From assembly GCA_034189125.1 (NCBI GenBank), contig JAXHVB010000026.1, forward strand, positions 1-31,770: 31,770 nt of DNA, written 5' to 3'. Each line of letters starts with the position of its first letter. The first letter of the stretch is position 1. Both the position numbers and the translations under genes were made by a program. The DNA is from UBA5862 sp002408105. Lineage in GTDB: Bacteria > Pseudomonadota > Gammaproteobacteria > Pseudomonadales > UBA5862. Below, in pieces: positions 16,484-25,739 of the stretch. The notes below the pieces were generated by a model. It was not told where the DNA came from, did not search any database, and saw only the letters and a list, made by a program, of their open reading frames with translations.

Positions 16484-17600
16484 TCTCTTTCATGATCTCA
16501 TTGGCACCGCCGTAGATCCGCGAAACGCGAGAATCAGCAAACTGACGGGCGATCGGAAACTCCCACATGTAACCGAAGCCACCATGCATTTGTAGGCACT
16601 GATCGATTACCCGGTTTTGCAGGTCCGTCGCCCACCACTTCAGCTTGGCCGCCGTCACTGCGTCCAGCTCCCGGTGCACATGCCGTTCGATGCATTGGTC
16701 AACGAAGGCCCGGCCAATGGTGATTTCCGTATCCATCTCAGCCAGCTTGAACCGGTTGTACTGAAAATCGGCGACCGAGGTGCCAAACACCGTGCGCTCC
16801 CGGGTGTATTCAAGGGTGCGCTTGAGTGCCACCTCCGCCGAGGCGATGGCGCCGGCGCCAATGCTGAGTCGCTCCTGGGGCAACTCGCTCATCAAGTAAA
16901 CAAAACCCTTGCCCGCTTCACCGAGTAGGTTTTCTTTGGGCACTCTCATGTCCTGGAAGAACAGCTCCGAGGTGTCTTGCGCTTTCATGCCGATCTTGTC
17001 GAGGTTGCGCCCCTTCACGAAGCCTGGCGTGTCGGCCTCGACCAACAGCAAACTGATGCCCTTGGCACCGAGACTCGGGTCCGTCTTGCACACCAAAATC
17101 AACAGGTCGCAGTGCTGGCCGTTGGTGATGAAGGTTTTCGATCCGTTGACGACGTAGTGGTCACCGTCCAATACCGCGGTGGTGCGCACCGCCTGCAGAT
17201 CGCTTCCCGCTCCGGGTTCGGTCATGGCGATGGCGCCGACCATCTCTCCGGCCGCCAAACGAGGCAAGTATTTGCGCTTCTGCTCTTCGCTGATTGAGTG
17301 GCGCTCGATGTAGGGCGCAACGATGTCGGAATGCACCCCGAAACCCAAGCCGGACAAGCTGCGCTTGGAGATTTCCTCGATGGCAATCAAGGTGTACCGA
17401 AAATCGACCCCCGAGCCACCGTAGGCTTCATCCAGGGTGAAACAAAGAAAGCCGTTTTGGCCGGCTTTGGTCCAAATCTCGCGGTCCACCTGCCCCTGCT
17501 TTTCCCACCGTTCGTGGTGCGGAACCGCCTCCGTGTCGAGAAACTTACCGAACGCTTCCCGAAATGCGTGGTGTTCTTCGTTCCAAACACTGCTGCTCAT
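16464..17600 (-). CDS. Acyl-CoA dehydrogenase, LCAD-like
   Basis: The 378-residue protein carries the FAD-linked acyl-CoA dehydrogenase plan: an N-terminal helical domain, AIAMTEPGAGSD (~124-134), VNGSKTFITNG, LQMHGGFGYMWEFPI and a C-terminal IYGGANEIMKEII. The usual catalytic Glu before the last motif (YEGT in MCAD) is Gly here (around residues 364-365). LCAD and isovaleryl-CoA dehydrogenase instead use a Glu on an earlier helix, and PQERLS places one at residue 243. The chain ending closely resembles mammalian LCAD from memory. It would take electrons from an acyl-CoA to ETF. AGGGA about 10 nt before ATG 17600 supports the start. It is divergent from cysI. Confidence 0.92.
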   Translation of the reverse strand: MSSSVWNEEHHAFREAFGKFLDTEAVPHHERWEKQGQVDREIWTKAGQNGFLCFTLDEAYGGSGVDFRYTLIAIEEISKRSLSGLGFGVHSDIVAPYIERHSISEEQKRKYLPRLAAGEMVGAIAMTEPGAGSDLQAVRTTAVLDGDHYVVNGSKTFITNGQHCDLLILVCKTDPSLGAKGISLLLVEADTPGFVKGRNLDKIGMKAQDTSELFFQDMRVPKENLLGEAGKGFVYLMSELPQERLSIGAGAIASAEVALKRTLEYTRERTVFGTSVADFQYNRFKLAEMDTEITIGRAFVDQCIERHVHRELDAVTAAKLKWWATDLQNRVIDQCLQMHGGFGYMWEFPIARQFADSRVSRIYGGANEIMKEIIARAL

Positions 17601-17710
17601 GGTTGTTATTCCCTACCAATTTGAAAGTACAGGTGCCGGCCTCGGCGCGGCGGTGCCAGAAGAGTGGGCGAATTTTGCCAGTTTGCGCCGGTCAGGTCAG
17701 CCCTGGCGTT

Positions 17711-17770
17711 TTTATTCCATTCAATTGAATTTTTATGAATAAATATTCATTTTCTGCATAAAAATTTGCT
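17711..17770. promoter_or_regulatory. AT-rich divergent spacer with two inverted repeats
   Basis: In a GC-rich region this part of the 242-bp spacer is very AT-rich. It holds ATTCAATTGAAT at 17719-17730, a perfect 12-bp palindrome, and ATGAATA-AA-TATTCAT at 17735-17750, with 7-bp arms. The two centres are 18 bp apart and share TGAAT/ATTCA half-sites. They sit 85-130 bp from both gene starts, so they may control the acyl-CoA dehydrogenase, cysI or both. TGCATAAA at 17755-17762 is a possible -10 for cysI, without a clear -35. Confidence 0.45.
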
Positions 17771-17842
17771 GGTAACGTATGCGGCCGCGCTTGAGCCCAT
17801 GCGCCAGCGCCCCGCTTCGCGTTTTAAAACCTGGTGATTGGC

Positions 17843-19501
17843 ATGTACCGCTACGACAGCACCGACCAGCAATTGATCGAAGACCGCGTCCGCCAGTTTC
17901 GCGGACAAACCCAACGCTATCTGGATGGGCAACTGTCCGAAGGCCAGTTTTTGCCGCTGCGGCTGCAGAACGGACTGTACCTCCAGCGCCTGGCTCCGAT
18001 GCTGCGCATCGCGATTCCTTATGGACTGCTGAGTTCGGTCCAGTTGCGCCGCCTGGCGGAGGTTGCGGAACGCTACGACAAGGGCTACGGCCATTTCAGC
18101 ACCCGGCAAAACCTTCAGCTCAATTGGCCGGAGCTGGAAGAAGTGCCTGATCTACTCGGTGAGCTCGCCGAAGTGCAGTTGCATGCGATCCAAACGAGCG
18201 GCAATTGCATACGCAATGTGACCACCGATCAGTTCGCTGGCGTGGCCCCCGACGAAGTGGTCGACCCCAGGCCCTACTGCGAAATCATCCGCCAATGGTC
18301 AACCTTTCACCCGGAGTTCGCGTACCTGCCGCGCAAATTCAAGATTGCTGTGAACGCCGCCGAGGGCGACCGCGCCGCCATCCAGGTCCACGACATCGGG
18401 GTGCAGGTGGTGCGCAACGCGAACAATGAAATCGGGTACCAGGTCTTTGTCGGCGGCGGACTCGGGCGCACGCCGGTGATTGGCAGCATGATCCACGGTT
18501 TTTTGCCCGAGCAACACCTGCTCAGCTACCTGGAAGCGATCCTGCGGGTGTACAACCGACTGGGGCGACGGGACAACAAGTACAAGGCCCGCATCAAAAT
18601 TCTGGTCCGTGCCCTCGGCCCGGACACCTTTGCCCAGCGGGTGGAAGCGGAGTGGGAGCACCTTCGAGGCGGCCCGCTGACACTGACCCAGGCAGAAATC
18701 GACCGCGTCCAGGGATTCTTTGCGGCGCCACCCTACGCGCAGCCGTCCCAGGCGCAAGCAGACCTCAAGGCCCAGGCGCTCGCGGACCCAGCGTTTGGCG
18801 ACTGGCTCGCCCACAACACCCATCCGCACCGCCAAACCGGATACCGATCCGTTACCCTGTCCCTCAAGTCCACTGGGTTACCGCCGGGGGACATCAGCAG
18901 CGTACAAATGCGCCGGGTCGCAGACATGGCCGACCGGTACAGCTTTGGAGAGCTGCGCTCCAGCCACGAGCAAAACCTGATCCTTGCAGACGTCGCCGAA
19001 CGAGACCTGCAGGCAGTGTGGCAGGAAGCCAGTGCGCTGGGACTCGCCACACCGAACGTAGGCACCCTCACCGACATTGTATGTTGCCCGGGAGGCGACT
19101 ACTGTGCCCTGGCCAACGCCAAGTCCATCCCCATTGCCGAAGCGATTCAACGCCGCTTCGATTCGCTGGATGCGCTCTATGGCCTCGGGCCCATCGACCT
19201 CAACATTTCCGGATGCATGAACGCCTGCGGGCACCACCACGTGGGCCACATTGGAATTCTCGGGGTCGATAAGAAAGGCCGGGAGTACTACCAGGTGTCC
19301 CTGGGCGGCTCTGGGGATTCAGACGCCAGCCTGGGCGATGTCATCGGACCTTCCTTCGAGCAAGAGGAGATGGATCAGGTGATCGAACGGATCATCGCCG
19401 TTTACCTGGAATCGCGCACGCCGGATGAGCACTTCATCGACACTTACCGCCGCGTCGGCCTTCAACCATTCAAGGAGCGCGTCTATGACCAATCCAGTGC
19501 T
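17843..19501 (+). CDS. cysI: Sulfite reductase hemoprotein (Pseudomonas-type CysI)
   Basis: CysI reduces sulfite to sulfide in assimilatory sulfur metabolism using siroheme and a [4Fe-4S] cluster. The protein (about 553 residues from this ATG) shows two ferredoxin-like/siroheme repeats. The first covers ~1-330, with FSTRQNLQLNWPE, TSGNCIRNVTTDQFAG and RPYCEIIRQW. The second has the cluster ligands in CCPGGDYC (Cys415, Cys421) and SGCMNACGHHH (Cys458, Cys462). The sequence MYRYDSTDQQLIEDRV matches Pseudomonas CysI from memory, so ATG 17843 is preferred over GTG 17834. The 3' end overlaps the next gene, which starts at 19485. Confidence 0.94.
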
Positions 19502-19994
19502 TAAGAATGGCCACTTTGTAGACGACCCTTGGAGGTTGCTGACCGAGACAGAGCCAACTTCAGAAGGCGTGGCCCACTGCATCTTGCCGGTGGCCTCCTG
19601 GCAACAACACCGGGACGCCCTCATCGCAAGTGAGGTGCCAACTGGGGTCTGGATTGAAGCGGATTTCCCTCCGGAAGACCTCGCCGCGGACCTCCCCCAT
19701 CTCGCCGTGGTGGCGGTCCATTTTCCGGCTTTTTCCGACGGCCGAGGCTACTCCGCCGGCCGTTTGCTGCGGGAGCGGTACGACTTCACTGGCGAACTGC
19801 GGGCGTTCGGCGACATCGGCCTCGACCAGCTGTATTACCTCAAGCGCTGCGGATTTGACGCGTTCGTGCTGCCGGCGGCGGTCTCGACCGAAGACGCGGC
19901 GAAAGCACTGCATCCCTTCGAGGATGCCTACCAGGGCGCCGTGGACCAGCCACTGCCACGGTTTCGGCGCCGCGACACCCTGCCTGGGGCTTAG
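19485..19994 (+). CDS. DUF934 family protein, CysI partner
   Basis: The 169-residue product matches DUF934 proteins, which regularly follow cysI in Pseudomonas-type clusters and are presumed to help sulfite reduction or electron supply. The exact biochemical role is unknown. The C-terminal half has the characteristic FSDGRGYSAGRLLRERY (residues ~83-99) and a GDIGLDQLYYLKRCGFDAF segment. AAGGAG at 19472-19477 lies 7 nt before the ATG, so the start is firm and the gene overlaps the cysI end by 20 nt, suggesting translational coupling. It ends by overlapping the folD stop by 4 bp. Confidence 0.85.
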   Translation: MTNPVLKNGHFVDDPWRLLTETEPTSEGVAHCILPVASWQQHRDALIASEVPTGVWIEADFPPEDLAADLPHLAVVAVHFPAFSDGRGYSAGRLLRERYDFTGELRAFGDIGLDQLYYLKRCGFDAFVLPAAVSTEDAAKALHPFEDAYQGAVDQPLPRFRRRDTLPGA

Positions 19995-20863
19995 CCGGCC
20001 AGCCCCAGAGCGTTCTCCGCAGACTCCAACGTCTGCAGTATCAAGGTGTTGATGGTCATGGGACCAACCCCCCCAGGGACAGGCGTATAAGCAGCAACCC
20101 GTCCCACCAGGGGACCGAGCTCCACATCGCCCACGCCTGGAGGGTGGTATCCAGCGTCCACCACCACAGCTCCATTGGCAATCCACTCGGCCCGAATGAA
20201 TTCGGGGCGGCCAACCGCACCCACCACCACATCCGCCTGGCGAACGAGGTCGGCCAAGCCACGGGTTCTGGAGTGGCAGATGGTGACCGTGGCGTCTGCG
20301 CCCAGCAACATCATTGCCATGGGCCGCCCAAGAATCGGGCTGCGGCCGATGACCACCGCATGCTTGCCAGCCAACTCGATCCGGTGGTGGTGCAGCAACC
20401 GCATGATGCCCGCGGGGGTCGCGGCGCCGTACGCCGGCTGCCCCATGGCCATTCGCCCGAAGCCATGACAGGTGACACCGTCCACATCCTTGTGCAGCGC
20501 AATGGTGTCGAATGCCGCCCGCTCATCGACCTGCGCGGGCACCGGGTGCTGCAGCAAAATCCCATGGACATCCGGGTCGGCGTTGAGCGCATCCAGCTGC
20601 TCGAGCAGCTCCTGGGTCGTGGTGCTCGCCGGCAGTGAGATGGCCCGAGATTCCATCCCGACCCTGCGGCAGGCGTTCCCCTTCATGCGCACATAGGTGG
20701 CTGACGCCGGGTCATCACCGACCAATACCGTTGCCAGCACCGGGGTCCGACCATCGGCTGCGTCTTTGATCTGCGCCACACGCGCCGCGATCCGATGCTC
20801 AGTGGCGGCTGCAAGTGCCTTTCCATCCAACACAGTGCCGACTTTATTCGTGTTGCTGCTCAA
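19991..20863 (-). CDS. folD: Bifunctional methylenetetrahydrofolate dehydrogenase/cyclohydrolase
   Basis: FolD interconverts methylene-, methenyl- and formyl-tetrahydrofolate in one-carbon metabolism, using NADP. The 290-residue protein has the catalytic YVRMKGNACRRVGM segment (Tyr57, Lys61), KDVDG at ~125-129, the nucleotide-binding GRSPILGRPM (~173-182) and TPVPGGVGPMT (~260-270). The common PCTPxG motif reads AATPAG here (~147-152), a mild deviation. The start is taken as TTG 20863, which has GAGGA about 10 nt upstream; a GTG at 20833 remains possible. It is divergent from the fimL-like gene and convergent with DUF934. Confidence 0.93.
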   Translation of the reverse strand: MSSNTNKVGTVLDGKALAAATEHRIAARVAQIKDAADGRTPVLATVLVGDDPASATYVRMKGNACRRVGMESRAISLPASTTTQELLEQLDALNADPDVHGILLQHPVPAQVDERAAFDTIALHKDVDGVTCHGFGRMAMGQPAYGAATPAGIMRLLHHHRIELAGKHAVVIGRSPILGRPMAMMLLGADATVTICHSRTRGLADLVRQADVVVGAVGRPEFIRAEWIANGAVVVDAGYHPPGVGDVELGPLVGRVAAYTPVPGGVGPMTINTLILQTLESAENALGLAG

Positions 20864-20941
20864 ACCGCGAAGTTCCTCGCTTGTGCTATACCTAAACCCA
20901 GGTTAATCCAAGAATTTTACCAGGACAGGGGCGCCACAAGA

Positions 20942-22693
20942 ATGACCGCACCGAGAATCGAACCGCACTTCGGTGACGATGCACTTGTGAACACAACCTT
21001 GGACGTTCCGCCACCCCCAGCGGATGTGTTCCAGGTTGCACCGGCCGAGCCGCTGCCAGCGAGCACTGGCGGTGGTCAGGCCGCGCACCTGATTGCGGCT
21101 GCCGGCGCGGGCCTGCACGAAGCGCTGAACTCGCTGTTCGATGACATTGAGGCAACCCTGTCCGAGCCCCTCTCTGAGCCCAATGCACGGCACACGCTGG
21201 CCCAGCTGTTCGATCAGCTTTGGGGAGCGTTGTTCATCGCGCAGATCGAGGGTGCCCAGGACGCGGCCCGGGATGCGAAGCTGGTGATTGAGTACTGGGA
21301 CCGGCTCGGCGACGAGCAGCGCGCCACCGAAACCCTGGCCGACGTCGTCTTGCAGCTGCGCCGATACCTCAACCTGCTGTACGCGGGACTCGCTCCCATG
21401 CCCGCGCTGATGCTCGAGCCCATCAACTCGCTGCGATTGCTGCTGGGCAAACCAGCGCTCCCTGAATTTCAGCTCACCCTGGGCGACTTCGACCTGCAGT
21501 TGCCGCCACTGCTGGCGCCAGATCCATCGGCTGCGCCCGAGTTGTGGCGCCACCTGCGCCAGATGTTTGAGGTCGGCTTGATCGGCGTGCTGCGCAGCGA
21601 CCGCCTGGAAGCCTCATCAGCCCTAATGGAACGCGCCTGCACCCGTGCCGCGGAGCACCACGCAGAAGCCACTCTGGGCCGCCTGTTGTGGGAGTTTGCC
21701 GCAGTCTGGACCCACCTGGTGGGCCGCGAGCAGCTGGAAATGACCCTGCAGCGCAAGCAGTTGCTCGCCGCCTTGGACCGTGAACTGCGGGCGGAGTACA
21801 CCGCCCCCACCCACCAAAGTCGCGAGGCAACCCTATCGAAGCTGATCCGCGAGATGGGCTTTTTGGTGCGTCTGAGCGGCCACTCCAGCACACAGACGAA
21901 CGCGCTGTTTGGGCGCTGCGCCATTCCGACTCTTGCGTTTCGCGAGACCGACTTGTTGCGCGGCCGGCTGCAGCTCAAAGGACCGGACACAGCAACCATC
22001 AGCGCACTGGTGGCGGCAATGCGCGAAGAGCTGGAAGAGTTCAACCGGACCCTCGAGTCCGCCTCGGAAATGGTGGATCCGCAGGCCCAGCGGCAGGCCC
22101 TTGCAACGTCCCTCAACACCCACCGGGAAACCCTTGAGCTGGCCAAGCTCACCGAGCCAGCGGCACAGGCAGGGCGCGTACTCGACTGCCTGCAAAAGCC
22201 CAACACACTTGTCCAAGCCGAGCTATTGGAGGCGTTGGCTGTTGAAATGTTGCGGTTGGACCAGCTACTGCAAGCAGCCACTGCGCCCAAGCACCCTAGG
22301 GGAACCGATGCACCTGCCCCGATGCTGGCAGACGCCAAGCAAGCCCTTGGGGCCGAAGCACGGGCAGCGCTCAGCCTCTGTCGCCGTGGAATCGAAGCCT
22401 TCCATGAGACAGGCGATGCATTGCACCTTGGCAACCTGGGCGCCGTGATGCGTCAGGTTCAGGCTGCGATCCTATTCTTGGGGCGCGAGCAGCTGCACGC
22501 GCCTGTTCGGGCTCTGACCAATGCCTTGGCCGAGGACCTGCAGGCCGACGCCGTGGGGCAGGAGCGGATTGCACTGATCGTCGATGCGATGGTCACCTGC
22601 GATTACTTGCTGTCCATCCCCGTTGAAACCCCCCTCGACGCAACGGTGTTGGAACTGGCCGAGTCGACGACCCAAAGTCTGCTCCAGAAATAA
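20942..22693 (+). CDS. fimL: FimL-like protein, related to ChpA N-terminus
   Basis: This 583-residue, largely helical protein resembles FimL, a relative of the N-terminal part of the ChpA chemosensory kinase that helps control type IV pili, cAMP and twitching in Pseudomonas aeruginosa. I base this on length, helical character (for example ELWRHLRQMFEVGLIGVLRSDRL and REMGFLVRLSGHSS), and its position next to nudC, which I recall for P. aeruginosa fimL. It shows no histidine-phosphotransfer motif with a reactive His, no kinase ATPase domain and no receiver, as expected for FimL. AGGGG lies 10 nt before ATG 20942; the frame is open to 20795 but overlaps folD. Confidence in the exact family is moderate. 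Confidence 0.65.
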   Translation: MTAPRIEPHFGDDALVNTTLDVPPPPADVFQVAPAEPLPASTGGGQAAHLIAAAGAGLHEALNSLFDDIEATLSEPLSEPNARHTLAQLFDQLWGALFIAQIEGAQDAARDAKLVIEYWDRLGDEQRATETLADVVLQLRRYLNLLYAGLAPMPALMLEPINSLRLLLGKPALPEFQLTLGDFDLQLPPLLAPDPSAAPELWRHLRQMFEVGLIGVLRSDRLEASSALMERACTRAAEHHAEATLGRLLWEFAAVWTHLVGREQLEMTLQRKQLLAALDRELRAEYTAPTHQSREATLSKLIREMGFLVRLSGHSSTQTNALFGRCAIPTLAFRETDLLRGRLQLKGPDTATISALVAAMREELEEFNRTLESASEMVDPQAQRQALATSLNTHRETLELAKLTEPAAQAGRVLDCLQKPNTLVQAELLEALAVEMLRLDQLLQAATAPKHPRGTDAPAPMLADAKQALGAEARAALSLCRRGIEAFHETGDALHLGNLGAVMRQVQAAILFLGREQLHAPVRALTNALAEDLQADAVGQERIALIVDAMVTCDYLLSIPVETPLDATVLELAESTTQSLLQK

Positions 22694-22782
22694 CCGGTTG
22701 CAGCCTCAATTTGTCGGGGAACTGAATTCCTGCTACGGTCTGCCGGCTACCCCGAATCGACTCCAGCAGCACGCACTCCCCC

Positions 22783-23613
22783 ATGTTTTGGCAGCAGATC
22801 GATAGCTTTATCCCGGCGAACAGCCCCCTGGCCCCAACCGACCAAAGCCACCACCTGGTGTTTGTCGGTGATCGGCTGCTGGCGCCGGCGGATGCGCCGC
22901 ATTGGCGCCCGCTCCACCAGGAGGAATGGCGCTGGCTCGACGTTGACCGCAAGGCCACGCATTATTTAGGCACCCTTGATGGCCACCCCTGTTATGCAGA
23001 GGACGTCGAAGGCCCCGCGCCCAGCGGCTACAACTCCATCGACTTGCGCAGCCTGCTCGGGCTCGCCAACGCGGACCTGTTCGCCGCCGCTGGACGGGGG
23101 TGGCAGATCGTGCAGTGGCACCGAGACCACCAGTTCTGCAGCCGCTGCGGCCAGCCCGCCGCCGACCACCACAGCGACCGCGCCAAACAATGCGCGTCCT
23201 GCGGATTGATCGCCTACCCACGGCTTTCCCCATGCATTATCGTGTTGGTCCACCGGGGCGAAGAGTTGCTCCTCGCCCGGTCACCCCAATTTCCGGCTGG
23301 CATGTTCAGTACCCTCGCAGGCTTTATCGAGCCCGGCGAATCCGCAGAGCAGGCCCTGGCGCGTGAGGTCAAAGAAGAAGTCGGGATCGAAATCGCACAG
23401 CCCCGCTATGTCAGCAGCCAGTCCTGGCCCTTCCCCAACAACCTCATGCTAGGCTTCCACGCCGAATACGCCAGCGGCGAGGTGCGCCCTGACGGGGTCG
23501 AAATCATCGAAGCCGACTGGTTTCGCGCCAACGCACTTCCTAAGGTGCCTGGGACCGTCTCCATCTCCGGCTGGTTGATTCAATCCTACCTGGCATCGCT
23601 GCAAGCCAGCTGA
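22783..23613 (+). CDS. nudC: NADH pyrophosphatase / NAD-cap decapping Nudix hydrolase
   Basis: NudC cleaves NAD(H) and removes NAD caps from RNA. The 276-residue protein has a zinc ribbon with Cys119, Cys122, Cys137 and Cys140 (CSRCG and CASCG). The complete Nudix box GFIEPGESAEQALAREVKEEVG starts at Gly180, with catalytic acidic residues at Glu195, Glu198 and Glu199. SQSWPFP (~212-218) is the NudC-specific motif, with Ser in place of the usual Pro. ATG 22783 begins an 89-bp gap after the fimL-like gene; no strong Shine-Dalgarno was seen, so the start is less certain than the family. Confidence 0.93.
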   Translation: MFWQQIDSFIPANSPLAPTDQSHHLVFVGDRLLAPADAPHWRPLHQEEWRWLDVDRKATHYLGTLDGHPCYAEDVEGPAPSGYNSIDLRSLLGLANADLFAAAGRGWQIVQWHRDHQFCSRCGQPAADHHSDRAKQCASCGLIAYPRLSPCIIVLVHRGEELLLARSPQFPAGMFSTLAGFIEPGESAEQALAREVKEEVGIEIAQPRYVSSQSWPFPNNLMLGFHAEYASGEVRPDGVEIIEADWFRANALPKVPGTVSISGWLIQSYLASLQAS

Positions 23614-23643
23614 CCAGGCATTTTCACCCCTCGGAGGTTTAGG

Positions 23644-24753
23644 GTGCCCGAAGCGCTCACCGAATACCTGCTCTTTTTCGCTAAATTGATCACGCTTCTG
23701 GTGGGTCTGCTAATTGCCCTCGGGCTGTTCGCAAGCAGTGCCCAGCGCTCCCGGCGCTCCGTCAGTGAGGGACACATCGAAGTCAAACCGCTGAAGCGCC
23801 ACTGGGATGACATGGAGGCGCACCTGCGCTCCACGGTGTCGGACAAGCGTGCCTTCAAGGCCTGGACGAAACAGGAAAAACAGGCAGAAAAACAGCGCCA
23901 CAAGCAATCCAAGCAGCACCGTCGCAGCCAGGACGCGAACACCCACCGCAAGCGCGTGTATGTGGTGCATTTCGATGGCGACCTGCAGGCCTCCCAGGTC
24001 AGCGCGCTGCGCGAGGAGATCACCGCCATTCTCAGTGTGGCCGAGGCCCAGGATGAGGTGGTCGTGTGCCTCGAAAGTGGCGGCGGCGTGGTCCACGGCT
24101 ATGGGCTCGCAGCCTCTCAGCTCGACCGCATCCGCAAGCGGGACATCACCCTCACAATCTGCGTCGACAAAGTTGCAGCAAGTGGTGGCTACATGATGGC
24201 TTGCATCGCTGAGCGCATCGTCGCCGCACCCTTTGCGATCCTGGGCTCAATCGGAGTGGTGGCACAGCTGCCCAACTTTCACCGGGCCCTACAAAAACAT
24301 GACATCGACTTCGAACTCCACACCGCAGGCGACTACAAGCGGACACTGACCCTGTTCGGCGAGAACACCGAACAGGGACGACGCAAATTTGTCGAAGAGC
24401 TGAACGACATCCATGACCTGTTCAAGGAGTTCGTACAAGAGCACCGCGCCGCCGTCGACATCGACCGCATCGCCACCGGGGAAGTCTGGTACGGCCGGCG
24501 CGCTATGGACGTCGGGCTGGCGGACGAGATCGCGACCAGCGATGAGTACTTGCTGCGTCAGGGAAGCGACGCAGACCTGTTTTCGGTGCAGTTTGTCGAG
24601 AAGAAGTCCATCCAGCAGCGGCTGGGGTTTGCAGGGCTTGGTGGGAAACTGCGCCGAGCATTTGCCCCGGCTGCGCTGAGCAACCCGGAACACTTGCAGC
24701 GGCAGGTGCCCCTCGCGGAAATCCACCATGAACAACGCGACCGCTACCTATAA
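23644..24753 (+). CDS. sohB: Inner-membrane S49 family peptidase SohB
   Basis: SohB is a membrane-anchored serine protease of the signal-peptide-peptidase-like S49 family. The 369-residue protein has one N-terminal membrane helix (residues ~8-31) and a charged Lys/Arg/Gln-rich linker (~68-104). The peptidase domain follows, with Ser180 in VAASGGYMMAC and Lys232 in TAGDYKRTLTLFGENTEQGR as the Ser/Lys dyad. The start is GTG with GGAGGT at 23633-23638, 5 nt upstream, which is a firm assignment. Its stop lies inside the next gene (26 nt overlap), so the two are probably coupled. Confidence 0.93.
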   Translation: MPEALTEYLLFFAKLITLLVGLLIALGLFASSAQRSRRSVSEGHIEVKPLKRHWDDMEAHLRSTVSDKRAFKAWTKQEKQAEKQRHKQSKQHRRSQDANTHRKRVYVVHFDGDLQASQVSALREEITAILSVAEAQDEVVVCLESGGGVVHGYGLAASQLDRIRKRDITLTICVDKVAASGGYMMACIAERIVAAPFAILGSIGVVAQLPNFHRALQKHDIDFELHTAGDYKRTLTLFGENTEQGRRKFVEELNDIHDLFKEFVQEHRAAVDIDRIATGEVWYGRRAMDVGLADEIATSDEYLLRQGSDADLFSVQFVEKKSIQQRLGFAGLGGKLRRAFAPAALSNPEHLQRQVPLAEIHHEQRDRYL

Positions 24754-25732
24754 CGCACTACAAACCACCGAGGTGCGTGATGGGCTGTTTGACACCGCCA
24801 TCAAAACACTGGCGGTGGACGACCTACCCCAGCACGCATTGCTGGTGGCGGTTCACTACTCTTCGCTGAACTACAAAGACGCGCTTTCGCTGAGCGGACA
24901 CCGCGGCGTCACGCGCCACTACCCCCACACCGCCGGAATCGACGCTGGCGGCGTCGTGGTGGCCAGCGAGGACGACCGGTTCACGCCTGGCGACCCGGTG
25001 ATCGTGACCGGCTACGACCTCGGTATGAACACCCCCGGGGGCTACGGCGAGTACATTCGCATCCCTGCCAGCTGGGCAGTTGCACTGCCCGATGGCCTGA
25101 GCCTCAAGCAAGCAATGATGCTCGGCACCGCAGGGCTCACCGCAGCACTTTGCGTCGACAAGCTGCAACGCATGGGGCTGCCATCGGGCGGTGACGTCTT
25201 GGTGACCGGCGCGAGCGGGGGAGTCGGCAGCGTGGCGGTGGCGCTGCTCGCGCACCTTGGCTGTCCAGTGGTGGCCAGTTCGGGAAAAACCGACCAGGCG
25301 AGCTACCTGCGCGAACTGGGGGCCAAAACCATCCTCGATCGGGAAACCCTGACCGATCCTTCCCAAAAAGCGCTACTGAAAGAGCGGTGGCAAGGGGCGG
25401 TCGACACCGTCGGCGGCGATACCTTGGTCAACGTGCTCAAATCCCTCAGCCACAGTGCGTCAGTGGCGTGTTGTGGCCTGGTCGCCTCCGCCAACCTGCA
25501 CGCTTCCCTCATGCCCTTCATCCTGCGGGGGATCAACCTGCTCGGAGTCGACTCGGTCGAACTTCCGGTCGAGCACAAGGCCGCAATCTGGCGCCGATTT
25601 GCGAACGACTGGGCCGGGCTGCCATTCGACCGCATCTGCAAAGAAATTCCGCTGTCGGAGGTCCCGACCTACGCCGAGCGCATCCTGGCCGGCAAAATGA
25701 TCGGTCGGGCACTGGTCCGGGTGCGCGATTGA
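24728..25732 (+). CDS. acuI: YhdH/AcuI-type zinc-independent medium-chain reductase
   Basis: The 334-residue protein belongs to the medium-chain dehydrogenase/reductase superfamily, close to YhdH/YhfP and AcuI, which reduce acrylyl-CoA with NADPH. SSLNYKDALSLSG, HTAGIDAGGVV and the Rossmann motif VLVTGASGGVGSVAVALLAHLG (~154-175) are clear. No zinc-binding cysteine set is present. ATG 24728 follows GCGGAAAT and overlaps the sohB end by 26 nt. The acrylyl-CoA assignment is by family resemblance; other 2-enoyl substrates are possible, so the symbol is tentative. The gene ends 7 bp from the convergent kdsB stop. Confidence 0.8.
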   Translation: MNNATATYNALQTTEVRDGLFDTAIKTLAVDDLPQHALLVAVHYSSLNYKDALSLSGHRGVTRHYPHTAGIDAGGVVVASEDDRFTPGDPVIVTGYDLGMNTPGGYGEYIRIPASWAVALPDGLSLKQAMMLGTAGLTAALCVDKLQRMGLPSGGDVLVTGASGGVGSVAVALLAHLGCPVVASSGKTDQASYLRELGAKTILDRETLTDPSQKALLKERWQGAVDTVGGDTLVNVLKSLSHSASVACCGLVASANLHASLMPFILRGINLLGVDSVELPVEHKAAIWRRFANDWAGLPFDRICKEIPLSEVPTYAERILAGKMIGRALVRVRD

Positions 25733-25739
25733 GTCCCGC

